From assembly GCA_900620265.3 (NCBI GenBank), contig UYNY03000006.1, positions 1-42,874 of the forward strand: a DNA stretch of 42,874 nucleotides, given 5' to 3'. The DNA is from Nitrosopumilaceae archaeon. Its GTDB lineage: Archaea > Thermoproteota > Nitrososphaeria > Nitrososphaerales > Nitrosopumilaceae. The notes below the pieces were generated by a model. The model saw only the letters and a program-made list of their open reading frames with translations, searched no databases and was not told the origin of the DNA. Below, piece after piece: positions 6,598 through 18,500 of this stretch. Numbering within the stretch: position 1 is the stretch's first letter; each line of letters opens with the position of its first letter. The translations under genes and the position numbers were made by a program.

Positions 6598-9500
6598 ATG
6601 TACGGAGCCGGACGCGGGGAGCGCGGCGGCCCGCGCCCCGGACCAGGGGTTAGCGTGAGCGTGGTCCCCGCCCCCGGACTATCCATCATGCTCGGGCTTG
6701 CGGCCGCCCTGGTTGTGGCCGCGCTCGCCCCCGGGCTCGCGCACGCGCAGGCGCCCCCCCTCATAACAGAGGAGCCTGCCATCCCGTCGGCCGAGGAGGT
6801 GGCGAGGGCAAAGTTCGACCCCGGGTTCTATGAAAAGGTGCGGGATCTGGCAGACGGGGGCGCGCACGGGGCCAACCAGACCGATTCCAGGTATTACGGC
6901 GTGGTGATAGTGGCAAGCCGCCACGGCGGCGATCCCGGCGGCGCCGAGGGGAGCAAGGCGGCCCTGGTGGAGCGGCTCGGGCAGATGGGCGCGCTGGACA
7001 TCGTGCCGGCAGAGGAGCTCTCGTTCGTCACGGCCCGCGTGCCCGTCGGGATGATCCCGGATCTCTCGCTGATGGGCGAGGTGTACCAGCTGGGGGACGG
7101 CGAGCAGGAGCTGGATCTGGAGCCGCGGCTGGCGACTGCAAAGTCCGTCGTGCACGCGACCCCCGCGGAGATCCGCGCGGCGTCCGGGATGGCCGGGCTT
7201 GACGGCAGCGGGGTGCTGGTGGCCACGATGGAGAACATGTACCACCCGTCGGCGTTCGGCAGCCGCATAACCAAGCACATATCGTGCACGGAGAACGGCT
7301 GCACCGAGAATCCGGCGCTGCTTACCCACCGTGACAGCTGGGCCCGGCACGGGGTCCTGGTCGCGCAGATACTCGGCGCCTCCGGGTTCTCCACGTACAA
7401 CGGCATAGCGCCCGGCGTGAGCTTCATAAACATGCCCGTTGGGGCGACGGCCACCCAGCTCTCCACCTATGTCCACGCGATAGACAGGCTGGTAGGCGAG
7501 GGCGTCGACGTCATAAACATGAGCTTTGGGCGGCCGGAGAACTGCGCCCCCACCACGGTGTTCCTTGTACTGAACGAGGCGGCCGGCAGGGGCGTCGTGA
7601 TGGTGTCATCGGCCGGAAACGAGGGCAAGACGGGTGACGCGCCTAACGACCCGCCGAACTACGGCTCGATATCAAACCCCGGGTGCATGCGCAGCGTCAT
7701 CGCGGTCGGCGGCATAAACGACCAGAACCCGTCCAGCATCATACACAACCCCGGCTCGAGCAGGGGCCCCGGCAAGGATCCGAGCGGCGCCAACAACATA
7801 CTAAAGCCCGAGATCGTCGCGCCCGCGACCATATCCGGGCTGATCGGCGAGCGCGACAACCAGGACCGCAACTACATGGTCACCGGCACCAGCTTTGCCT
7901 CCCCGCTGGTGGCCGGGACGGCCGCGATCCTGCTGCAGGCCGACCCGTCCCTCACCCCCGTCGAGGTGAGGGGGGCGCTCCTGCTTGGCGCCAGGTGGAC
8001 CGGCCCCGACCAGTGCAACTCTGCCGGGTACGAGGCGGTGGATCCCGACAGCGGGTGCTCGCACGCGATGCAGGTGACAGACGGGACCCTCTCCGACGCC
8101 GAGGCCATGGGGGTGCTCAACAACATGGGGCTCGGGATACTTGATACGGCCGCCTCGGTAAGGTACGTGCTGGACGACGGGCACGTAGTCGCCGGCCAGA
8201 TAGGGGACAGCTCCGACACCCGGACGTACACGTTCACGGTCGGGGAGGCCGGCGAGCAGGTAAAGCTGATCATGACGTGGCTGGTGGACTCGCAGAACCC
8301 CTCCCAAAACCGGCTCAACACGGAGAGGATCTACGGCACGCCGAACCTGGACTTTGTGACCACGGATCCGGGCGGCGACCGGCTCGACCTGGCATCAGGC
8401 ACGTCGGCCTGGCAGAACACAGAGTTTGCCGTGTTCGACGCGCCCGAGGCCGGCACGTACACGGTGACGGTCGGCGGATCCGGCCTCGAGGCCGCCAACC
8501 AGCGCGGGCTCGGGTTTTCACTGGCAAGCACGCACCCGCTGGGCCGGGCGCCCGGGCCAGACGGCCTCCCCGAGGGGGAGGGCAGGACCGCCGTCTTCGA
8601 GCCCGGGCGCGCAACAAAGATACTTCTTGAGGCCGATGATCCGGACGGCGACCCCGTCTCGTTCCGCGTCTCCAAGGATCCCCGGAGCGGGACGCTCTCG
8701 GGGGTTATCCCCTCCGGGGATGCCTCGTACGTCGTATACGAGCAGGCCGGATCAACCCCCGACAGGTTCTCGGCCGTCCCGTACGACGGCACGGGCGAGG
8801 GCGGCCAGTTCACTGTGCGCATGGTGCCCGAGTCGCTGCCGGACGGCGCAAGATCCGACGGAGCGAGGCTGGCGCGCACAAACGGCACCGACGTGCTGGA
8901 GATCCCGGACGGGTCCGTCGGCCCCCTCTCCGTCCTGTTTCCGGGGAGGGACTATCCGGTAAAGTACGTGCAGCTGTACTCTGCAAACATGATAGAGCCC
9001 GTGGCGGAGATCCGCACGCCGGACGGCGCGTACACGGTGTCGGTCCCCGACGGGTACAGGCGGATCATACTCGAGGATCCCACCATGATATCGTCCGTCG
9101 CGATATCGGCAGGCGGGATCGACGCGGGGTTTGCGCACAGGACGGCGGGCGGCCCGGCCCGCGGGACGCACGTGTCGGTCGGATACCTGGGGGTGGCCCC
9201 GGAGAAGGAGGGGGCCCCCGAGGTATCCCCGGCCGGCCCGGACCCGCACCATGTGGCGGTCTCTGGCGGCACGTACGGGGACGTGGATCCGGGGGCGACA
9301 TGCACGGACGATGCCGGATCCACGTCATACACGAGCAACTCCAGCTCCGTCCCGCTGGACGCCCAAAAAAGGTTCACGGTGGCGTACACGTGCGCGGACG
9401 AGACCGGGTACTCGAGCAGCGCCACGCGCGTGGTAATAGTGGACGACGGGATTCCCGGAAGGCCGATCGTGGAAAGCGGCGGCCGCATAGGCGCGGGGGA

Positions 9501-12500
9501 GCAGCTGCCGGACGCCACGTGCGCGGACGTCCGGGGGGAGGGCACCAGGCTGAACGTGACCCTGCGTGACATCAACGGGCGCGCCGTGCCGCGTGCGTCC
9601 ACCGACGCGCCGGGCTCGTATGTCGCCACGTACGAGTGCCGCAACGCGGACGGCATGGCCGGCACCCCCGTCTCGCGCGACATCACGGTGGGTTTTGACG
9701 GCGGGGCGCCCCTGTACATGGATATTGCAAGGCCGGTCCGCACGGCATGCGGCGGGGAGCCGCTCCCGCCCGGCGAGGCGGCGTACGGCACGGCCGGCCT
9801 GTCAGTCTCCCTGCCGTACGACTCGGCCGACCGCGTCTCGTACATCGAGGTGCAGGCAGGCTCCACCGGACGGTCCCTTGCCATATACAACTTTACGGTG
9901 GACGGGGACCGGCTGACGGCCCTGGTGCCGCCCGGCGCGCTCGGGTTCATAACGGGGAGCATGCCGGGCGAGACGTTCTCCGCGTACGCGATAGAAAGCT
10001 CGATCTTCATAGACAGGCACCAGCTCAGTATCACGTCCGGAAGCCAGCTTGCATCCCTGGACGGAAAGCTGTTCAGGTACGTGGATCACCCGGGCGTGGG
10101 CCAGACGCAATACTCCAAGTTCGACCACATATCAGAGTATACCGCGCTTAACTCCGGCCGGCTGTATGAATTCGACGGTTCCAAGCTGGTCCAGCAGCGT
10201 GCCGTTATCTCCAATCCCGAGGTCCTCCTGGTCACATGCCACGCGCAGGTCGAGGCGCGCACGGCCGTGGACGGCCCGGATCCGCCGCCCGCAGTCGACA
10301 TATCCGGAGGATCTCCCCCGGCCATCACGGGCGCCCCGCCGGGCGGCATCATCCACTTTAGGGCCGGCGCCGCCGTGCCCTGGCACGGCATGTCGTGCAC
10401 GGACGGCGGCGTAGACGTGGCGATCACGCCGCCCCCCGGAGTCGGCGTCGACGCCGGCAGGAACGGCACCGTGGACGTCGAGTACTCGTGCACGGACGGC
10501 TCTGCCACCGACACGGAGACGATAACCTACCTGGTCGACGGCACGCCTCCCGTGGTGGCCCCGCCGGGCGGATCCGCCGACATCGAGGTGGGCGACGCGT
10601 TCTCGCCGGTCGCGGGGTCGTGCCGCGACCCGTACCCGGATCCGGCATCCTACGACGGGATCAACGAACCCTCTGCGGCGCGCTCCGGGCACAGCGAGGG
10701 CGACGTGAGGGGCGCGCTGGAGGGCAGGTCGCTCGGCACGTTCGTCACCATATTCGAGTGCGAGGACGCGGCCGGCAACGTGGCAAGATCGACGCTGACG
10801 CGCAACGTGGTGGATACGCGGGTCCCGAACCCGCCCACGGTGTCAAGGACCGAGGTGACCTCCACGGCCCCCGAGCCGATAGACTACGGCGACGTATCCT
10901 GCGACCCCGGGGACACGGGCACGCCGCTCCGGCTTGTAAACGACACCACCCGGGACGGCCTCACGTACGCGGGCGCGATAGACCCGTCCGTCCCCGGGAC
11001 GTACGTGGTCTCATACATGTGCGCCGACGCCAGCCAGAGCAGCAGTCCCGTGGTACAGACCGTCTCCGTGGAGCCCGGCGCCGCGGGGGCCGGACCCCCG
11101 GAGCTCGCCGGCGGCCCCCCGGACGGCCAGATCCACTTCAAGCGGGGTGACCCGGTCCCCGCACACGGCCTGACGTGCCGCGCCGGCGGCCTGGACCTGA
11201 CGTCCACGATCGCCCCCAACGCCACCGTCGACAAGGACGTCCAGGGCATGGTGCCGGTAAAGTACACGTGCACCCACGCGGGAGAGAGCGCCGAGCGGAC
11301 CGTCACGTATGTCGTGGACGGGACGGCCCCCGAGCTCGTGGCCACGAGGGTGCACTCGGGGAACCTGGAAAACCCGCACAAGATCCGCTTTGACCTGCAC
11401 GGGCACTTTGACGCCGAGATCGTGGGCTGCGTGGACGAGTATCCCGCCGCCAACCTGGATCACGAGGTGGTGAGGGACGGCGAGGACGCGATCCGGGAGG
11501 CATACGCGACCAAGACGGAGATCCTGGGCGCCGTCGTCACGTACAACTGCATGGACAGGGCCGGCAACAAGGCGGCCGAGGGGCGCTCCATCTTCGACGT
11601 GATTGACAGGCGGCCCCCCGGGAAGCCGAGCGTGTCGCCGCTGGAGATAGACTCCACGGAGGGCGAGGACGTGGACCTCGGCGACGCGGCCTGCACGCAG
11701 GACGGGGGCTCCAGGGTGCACGTCAGGAGCAACACCTACAGGGACGGGATGGAGATCTTCAGGCCCGGATTCCACGGCACGTCCGGCCCGTACGTCGACG
11801 TATCCGTCCCCGGCACGTACGAGGTCAGGTACTGGTGCGCCGACGCGCGCCACTCCAGCGGCGTCGTGACCCAGACGGTCACCATAAACCCGAGGCCGGT
11901 CCTGCTGTCCGGGCAGCCGGCCGGCCCGATCCGCCTGAAGGTGGGGGACGCCGTGCCCGCCCACGGGATCACGTGCACGGACCTGTCCGCGAACCCGGGG
12001 GAGGCACCGGAGACCGTCGACGGCGCCGTCGACCCGGACATGAACGGGACGCAGTACGTGACGTACCGGTGCGCCGATGACGGCGGGCGCGCCGAGGACG
12101 TCCGCGTCACGTACATAGTGGACGGGACCCCGCCCGTGATATCGGTGCCCGGGGCCTCGGTGCTGGAGCTCGGCTCCGAGTTCGAGCCGGAGGGCGCGAC
12201 GTGCACGGACCCGTACCCGCGGGAGAGGATAGGCGCGGCGGCCAGGACGGGCGAGGACGCCGTCAGGGCGGCGCTCGCGTCCGGCATGGAGCACCCCGGC
12301 GGCATCACCGTCACCTACACGTGCACCGACGCGGTCGGCAACGACGCCACCGCCAAGACGGCGTTCACGGTGCTGGACAGGACGCCCCCCGCCGAGCCGG
12401 ACCTGGATACCAGGAGCGTCGTGTCCGTTGCCGGCCGCATGATAGACTATGGGGCATCATGCGCGCAGGACGGGGGCACGCCCGTCATCCTGGGGAACAT

Positions 12501-15500
12501 GACGTACAAGGGGGACGAGGTGATCGGCAGGATCGACGCGTCCGAACCGGGATCCTACCGCGTCGACTATGTGTGCGCGGACTCGAAGCACAGGAGCAAC
12601 ACCGTGATGCAGCACGTGACCATACTGGCGGGCGGCGGGGCATCCGACTTTTCGGCACCGCCGGCCACCGGGGTGTATGTCCGGAACGCCTCCCACTACG
12701 ACCCGGGGGACGTGTGCGGCACGCCGGTAACGTACATGCCGGCGCTCAAGGGGCTCGAGGACGGCAGGCACCAGGTGGTGGCGTCGTGCGGCGCGGACGA
12801 CGCGCGCGTGGAGATCATAGTGGACAGCAGGCCGCCGGACATATCGCTGGACGGCGGCGGGACGCACTATCTCATGCCGGTGATGGGCGGGACGTACCTT
12901 GATGCGGATCCGGGGTACGAGTGCACCGACGAGCCGCCCGGCATCGTGGACACCCACGGCTCGGACGCGGGGGACCACCCGATATCGGCCAACGGCACGT
13001 TCGAGGTGTCATACACGTGCAGGGACGCGGCGGGCAACGTGAGGAACGAGACGCGCGACGTGGAGGTGGACGGCGGGAGGCCCGCGCCCCCGGCCGTTGA
13101 CGGCACGGACTCCACATACCGGATCGAGGTCGGCACGGCGTTCGCGCCGCCGGAGATGCGGTGCGTGCAGGACGGCGGGTCCCCCGTGCACCCCGCGGCA
13201 AGGCTGGCGTTCTACGACGGGGCCGGCGCGCGGATACCGGGGATCAGCGGATCCGCGCCGGTGGGCAGCTATGAGATGGATGCCTGGTGCGAGGACGCGG
13301 CGGGCAACAGGAGCTACGTGCTGGACCACTTTGTGGTGACGGTGGAGCCGCCCGCCCCGGTGCGCTCCGACGACGCCGTCTCGCTGCTCGAGGGCGGGGG
13401 CGACGCGCACGTCATGACCGTCTCCGAGTACAGGCACACCCTCGTCTGCAGGCCGGACGGCACAAACCCCGACAACAGCAGGCTGCTCTTCGACCCGCCG
13501 CTTGACATGCTGCGGGAGAACCATGCCAACAGGGTCAACGCGTCCTGCCCTGACCCGCAGAACAGGGTGGGCGACTCGTCCACGAAGGAGGTCACGATCA
13601 CGCTGGACACGCACGGGCCGGTGGTGTCGGTCCCGGCCGTCTACGCGCGCAAGACCGTGATCTACGTCTGGGACGGCAACCAGAACACGGCGTGGTCGGC
13701 CATACAGCCGAGGTTCAGGTGCGTGGACGCCCTGGACACGGATCCGGTGAGGTCCACGTCGTTCGAGCGAGAGCGGGTCGACCACCTGGACCACCTTGAC
13801 GAGCTGACACCCCACGTGATCGCCGACCACGTGGACGAGGACGGCAACGCGCACTTTGACGTCTTTACCATAACGTGCGAGGACGCGGCGGGCAACGAGC
13901 TGGTACAAAAGTACCCGGTGGTCCAGGACAGGAGGCTGAACCCGTTCGCGGATGTAGGCGGGACCGTGGCGCCCGTCATCAGCATCGAGAAGATGGTGCG
14001 CGAGGTGCCGTTCGGGTCGAGCTACACGTTCACCGACGAGGACCGGCGCTGCGGGGACTATACGCCGCACCAGATGGGGGACATCACGTACCACGCCTTC
14101 CTCCGGGGCCTGCAGGACGTCAGGCACCTCTGCGCCGACTCGGTCGGCTTTGGCAGGTACTCGATGACGCAGGTCTTCGTGCCGTTCCTGAACGGCCCCG
14201 CCATCACCATCCACCAGCCCGAGTTCGCGGTGAAGAGGGGCGATCAGATCCCGATCGACGGCATCGCCAGCTGCGTGGACAGCGGCGGCAGCCCGCTGCC
14301 CGTCACCATAGACGACAACTATTTCAAGTTCTTCTCGGTAAACTCGCCGGTAAAGTTCAAGCCCAGCAAGGCGTTCTCCTACGGGCTCAACGAGTGGCCG
14401 ATCCACGTCGTCTATACGTGCACGGACAGCATCGGCAGGCTGGCGGCCGCGTCGGCCGAGTTCGTCCAGGTCGCCTCGACCCCGCAGATAGGGCTGACGG
14501 GGATCACGAAGGAGAACAGGCGCGAGACGCTCGAGTCCGCGTTCAGGAACGCCCACATCGCAGGAACCGCCTATGAGGACCCCGGGGCCGACTGCTACTA
14601 CCACTTTGACGACCCGCCGGACCGCCCCATAACGGCCACCGAGAACGTGCCGGACGAGGACACAAGGCCGGGGACGCTGCTGAGGGTCGGGTATGTCTGC
14701 ACCTCGGACGACGGCGAGGAGACCACCAAGAGGCACAGGGTCGTAAAGGTGCTCGAGCGCAAGGTGATCGAGTTTGACAGCGGCTCGCCCGTCCACGAGG
14801 GCGGCGCGCCGCTCAGGGACGACGCAAGGTGCCTCGGCTTTGCGGGCCCGGTGGAGACGCCGGCCCCGGTGATAACGGGGCCCGATGGAGCGGTCGATCA
14901 GATAGGGATCTCGACGCCGGCCGGCACGTACACGCTGACCTACACGTGCACGGACACCCCGTTTGACCACGAGGGACTCGGCTCGCAGTCGCAGAGCAGG
15001 ACGTTCACCAGGGAGCTCCGGGTGACGGAGACGCCGGACACCCCGGTGATACTGCTTGACGGGCCGGATCCGGTCGCGGTCGTGCCCGGCAAGGTCTTTG
15101 AGGAGCCCGGCTACTCGTGCATGGACAGGCCCGGCGGGGAGAACGTCACGGCGTCCGTCACAACCAACGGGACCGGCTATGTCATGGGGTTCATGGACAC
15201 GGTAGTAAGATATGACTGCGAGGACGGGGACGGCAACCCCGCAAGGACCGTCTACAGGACGCTGCTGGCAGACCGCACCCCGCAGATAACCATAGGGGAG
15301 GTGCTGCCGGTAGAGAAGAAGTCCCTGGGGGCCAACCTGCCGACGGCCACCTGCACGCTCTTCGGGGGGGAGACGGTCGAGCTGGCGCCAAAGATGAAGG
15401 GCATCAAGTCCCGCACCACCAAGATAGGGGACCACAGGGTCGTGATAAGCCCGACGTACGAGGACAACTACGGGCTGCCGTTTGACGCCCCGACCAGGAC

Positions 15501-18500
15501 GCACACCATCACGTTCACGTGCACGTCCGGCGGCCTGACCGGCAGGGCGTCGGCCGAGTTCATCCAGGTGAACCCCAACCCGAGCATAAACGTGCCGGGG
15601 CTCCTGCGCACCAGCCTGGGCGAGACTGCCAGGTCGCAGCTGGCCAACCTGCGCCTGGCCGGGGACGAGTACTCGCACGACGGCGTACAGTGCCGCTATT
15701 ACAAGGAGCCGGGGCTGCTGTCAGTCGGCGACCCGGGGTTCGAGGTCACGGGCTCCGTGGGGACGGCCCCCGGCGTCTACAACATCACGTACACGTGCAG
15801 CCCGGAGAGCGCCGGGGAGAGGTCCCGCTCCGCCCCGCGCACGGTGTCCGTGCTGGAGAGGGCGGTCCCGGCGGTCACGGGCGCCGAGGATGTCACGCAC
15901 ACCGGCCCCGCCCCGTTCGCCGACACGGTGGGGTGCTCTGGGATATTCGGCGACTCGGAACTGCGCCCCGACATACCGGAGCCCGTCCTGTCCAGCAACA
16001 TAACGAGGGGCGGCGAGCTGGTGGACCGGGTGGCGGAGGAAGGCGTTTATGAGATCACCTACAGGTGCACAGAGTCGTACCTCGGCAGGGTCTTTGCGTC
16101 GGAGACGGCTGCCAGGACCGTGAAGGTGCCAGGATCCACGATCACCCCGCCGCCCCCGGGGCCCGTCCTCACCCTGGGCGCCCCCGAGGTCCACCTGAAG
16201 CCTCGCGACACGCACAAGCCCCCCCTCGAGTGCACGCTGGATGGCGCCGCGGTCAACGCCGACATCATGTCCAACGATACTAGCATCAGCAGGATCATAG
16301 ACGGCGTGCAGAACGTCACGGCGCCGGACGAGGAGGGCGCATACGGCGTAAAGTACACGTGCACGTCCGGCGGCCAGACGGCGGACAACATGCCAGAGTT
16401 CAGGGTGGTATCTGACGGCACCGGGCCGGCCGTGGCGGTCAACGCCTCGCTCCCGGTGGTATCCGGCCAGGTGCTGGCCCCGACGGACTTTCCGATCTCA
16501 AAGGTATACGCGTGCGTCGACACGTACGACCCGTCCCCGACCATGGAGGCCAACGGGCAGGGCGGCTCGTACATGTCGGGCGGCTTTGTCCCCGGCGACC
16601 AGTTCATACCGAACACCGAGGCGCTGGTCTTTGCGTCTATCCGCTGCACCGACGAGGCAGGCAACGTAGGCGAGGGGACCGCGTCGTACACCACCCGGCC
16701 CCCTCCCATCACCATGGGCATCGGCGGCTCGCCGGCCTACCTGATGCCGGGTGCGACGCACGACCCGCAGGTCACCTGCACCGTCGGCTCTGATCAGCTG
16801 ACGGACATGATAACGTCAAGCAGCCCCATCAGCGTGGTAGTGGACGGCAAGCACCAGATAACTGCCCCGGACACCGACGCCGATGACACCACCATAACCT
16901 ACACGTGCGCTAGGGACGGCCTGGCCACCCAGACGAGGACGTTCCGGGTGGTTACGGACGGCATCGGGCCGGCGCCGCCCACCGCACCCGGCGGCATAGA
17001 CATTGACTTTGGCACCGCGTATGATCCGGACGACAACAACGTCCGGTGCGCCAGCGACTCGGGCTCGCCGGTCCTGCCCGACGCCGAGTTCAAAATCTTT
17101 GACTCTGACGACAACGAGGTGGCGGCCATCACCACCACGACGCCGGCCGGCACGTACGACGTCAACTATACGTGCGTCGACGAGGCCGGGAACGCCGGCC
17201 CGGCGGCCACCCAGGTCGTGACGATACGCGACACGTCGGCGCCGTCCGGCCCGGCCACGGCGCTCGTCGGGACGGCCCCGGACGCCTACACCGACACGCC
17301 CGCCGGCTATGTCCACGGGCTCACCTGCGAGGAGGACGGCGTGGCAGTCGGCAATGACCGCATACTGTTTAACCCGCCGCTTGCGAACCTGGCCGAGAAC
17401 GCGAACAACACCGTCACGATCTACTGCCCCGACACGCAGGGGCTGACGTCAAGGGCGTCCAACCAGACGGTCCACATCATATATGACACCGAGGACCCGG
17501 AGATCCACTACGGCCGGGAGCTCGCGCTGCTTGATGACACCATCGGGCTGGTCGCGGGCGAGTCGCTGGCAGACCACGTCCGCTGCACGGACAACCTGGA
17601 CGCGGACCCCGCCGCAGAGTACTCTGATGACAACCTCGTCTCCTACAAGGCGCTCGGCGAGTTTGACGCGTCGTCGCCGCACACGGCCCGCGACATCGAC
17701 TTCCGCTGCGTCGACAGGGCGGGCAACGACCCGACGGACCAGGACTTTCCGGACCCGGCCTCGCTGCTAAAGTACGTGCGCACCGTAAAGGTGTACCCGG
17801 CGGAGCTGGGCATAGCCCGCGGTACGGACGGGGACGGGGCCCGGTACGGCGAGACCCTCTACTACAAGCGGGGCGCGGCGCTGCCCGGCGGCCTTGCGGT
17901 CTGCGGCGACGGCACCCTGGAATACTCCGTGGACGGCTCCGGGCCGTACAGGGGCGGCACCGACGGCAGGTACGTGCTGGACCTTGCGTGCACCGACGAG
18001 CTTGGCCGCGGGTCCGATACCGTCCGGTATGTCGTCTACGTGGACGGCGTGCCGCCGGCGCCCCCGACCGGGGTCGTGCCGGCGCACTCCCTTGATGTCG
18101 GCGAGGAGTTCGTGCCGCGCGCGGCGCGCGGCGCCGCCGCGTGCGAAAAGGCCGTGGATCCAGAGTCACCCGTGGTCCTGGCCAACGTGACGCTGGATAG
18201 CGGCGGCGCGGTGGCCGCGATCGACACCCTGAGCGAGGGATCCTATAGGATCAACTATACGTGCGTGGACGGGGCGGAGAACCGCAGCCCGCCGGTCACG
18301 CAGGCCGTCACGGTCAAGGCGGCGCCCGGGCGGGGCTCGGACCCCGAGATCACCGGCACGGGGGTGATCCACTTCAGGCAGGGCACCACGCCCGAGCCGC
18401 ACGGCCTGACGTGCTCGGACGGAGACGCCGACCTGACGTCCACGATCACAGGCGACATCACGGTCGACGAGAACACGCAGGATGGAAACGCCACCGTCAC

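Noticed and set aside
13009-15678. 889-codon minus-strand frame inside the giant gene
   Set aside because: Composition is that of an antisense shadow (Arg/Val/His-rich, no domain); the plus strand shows Ig-like repeats throughout.
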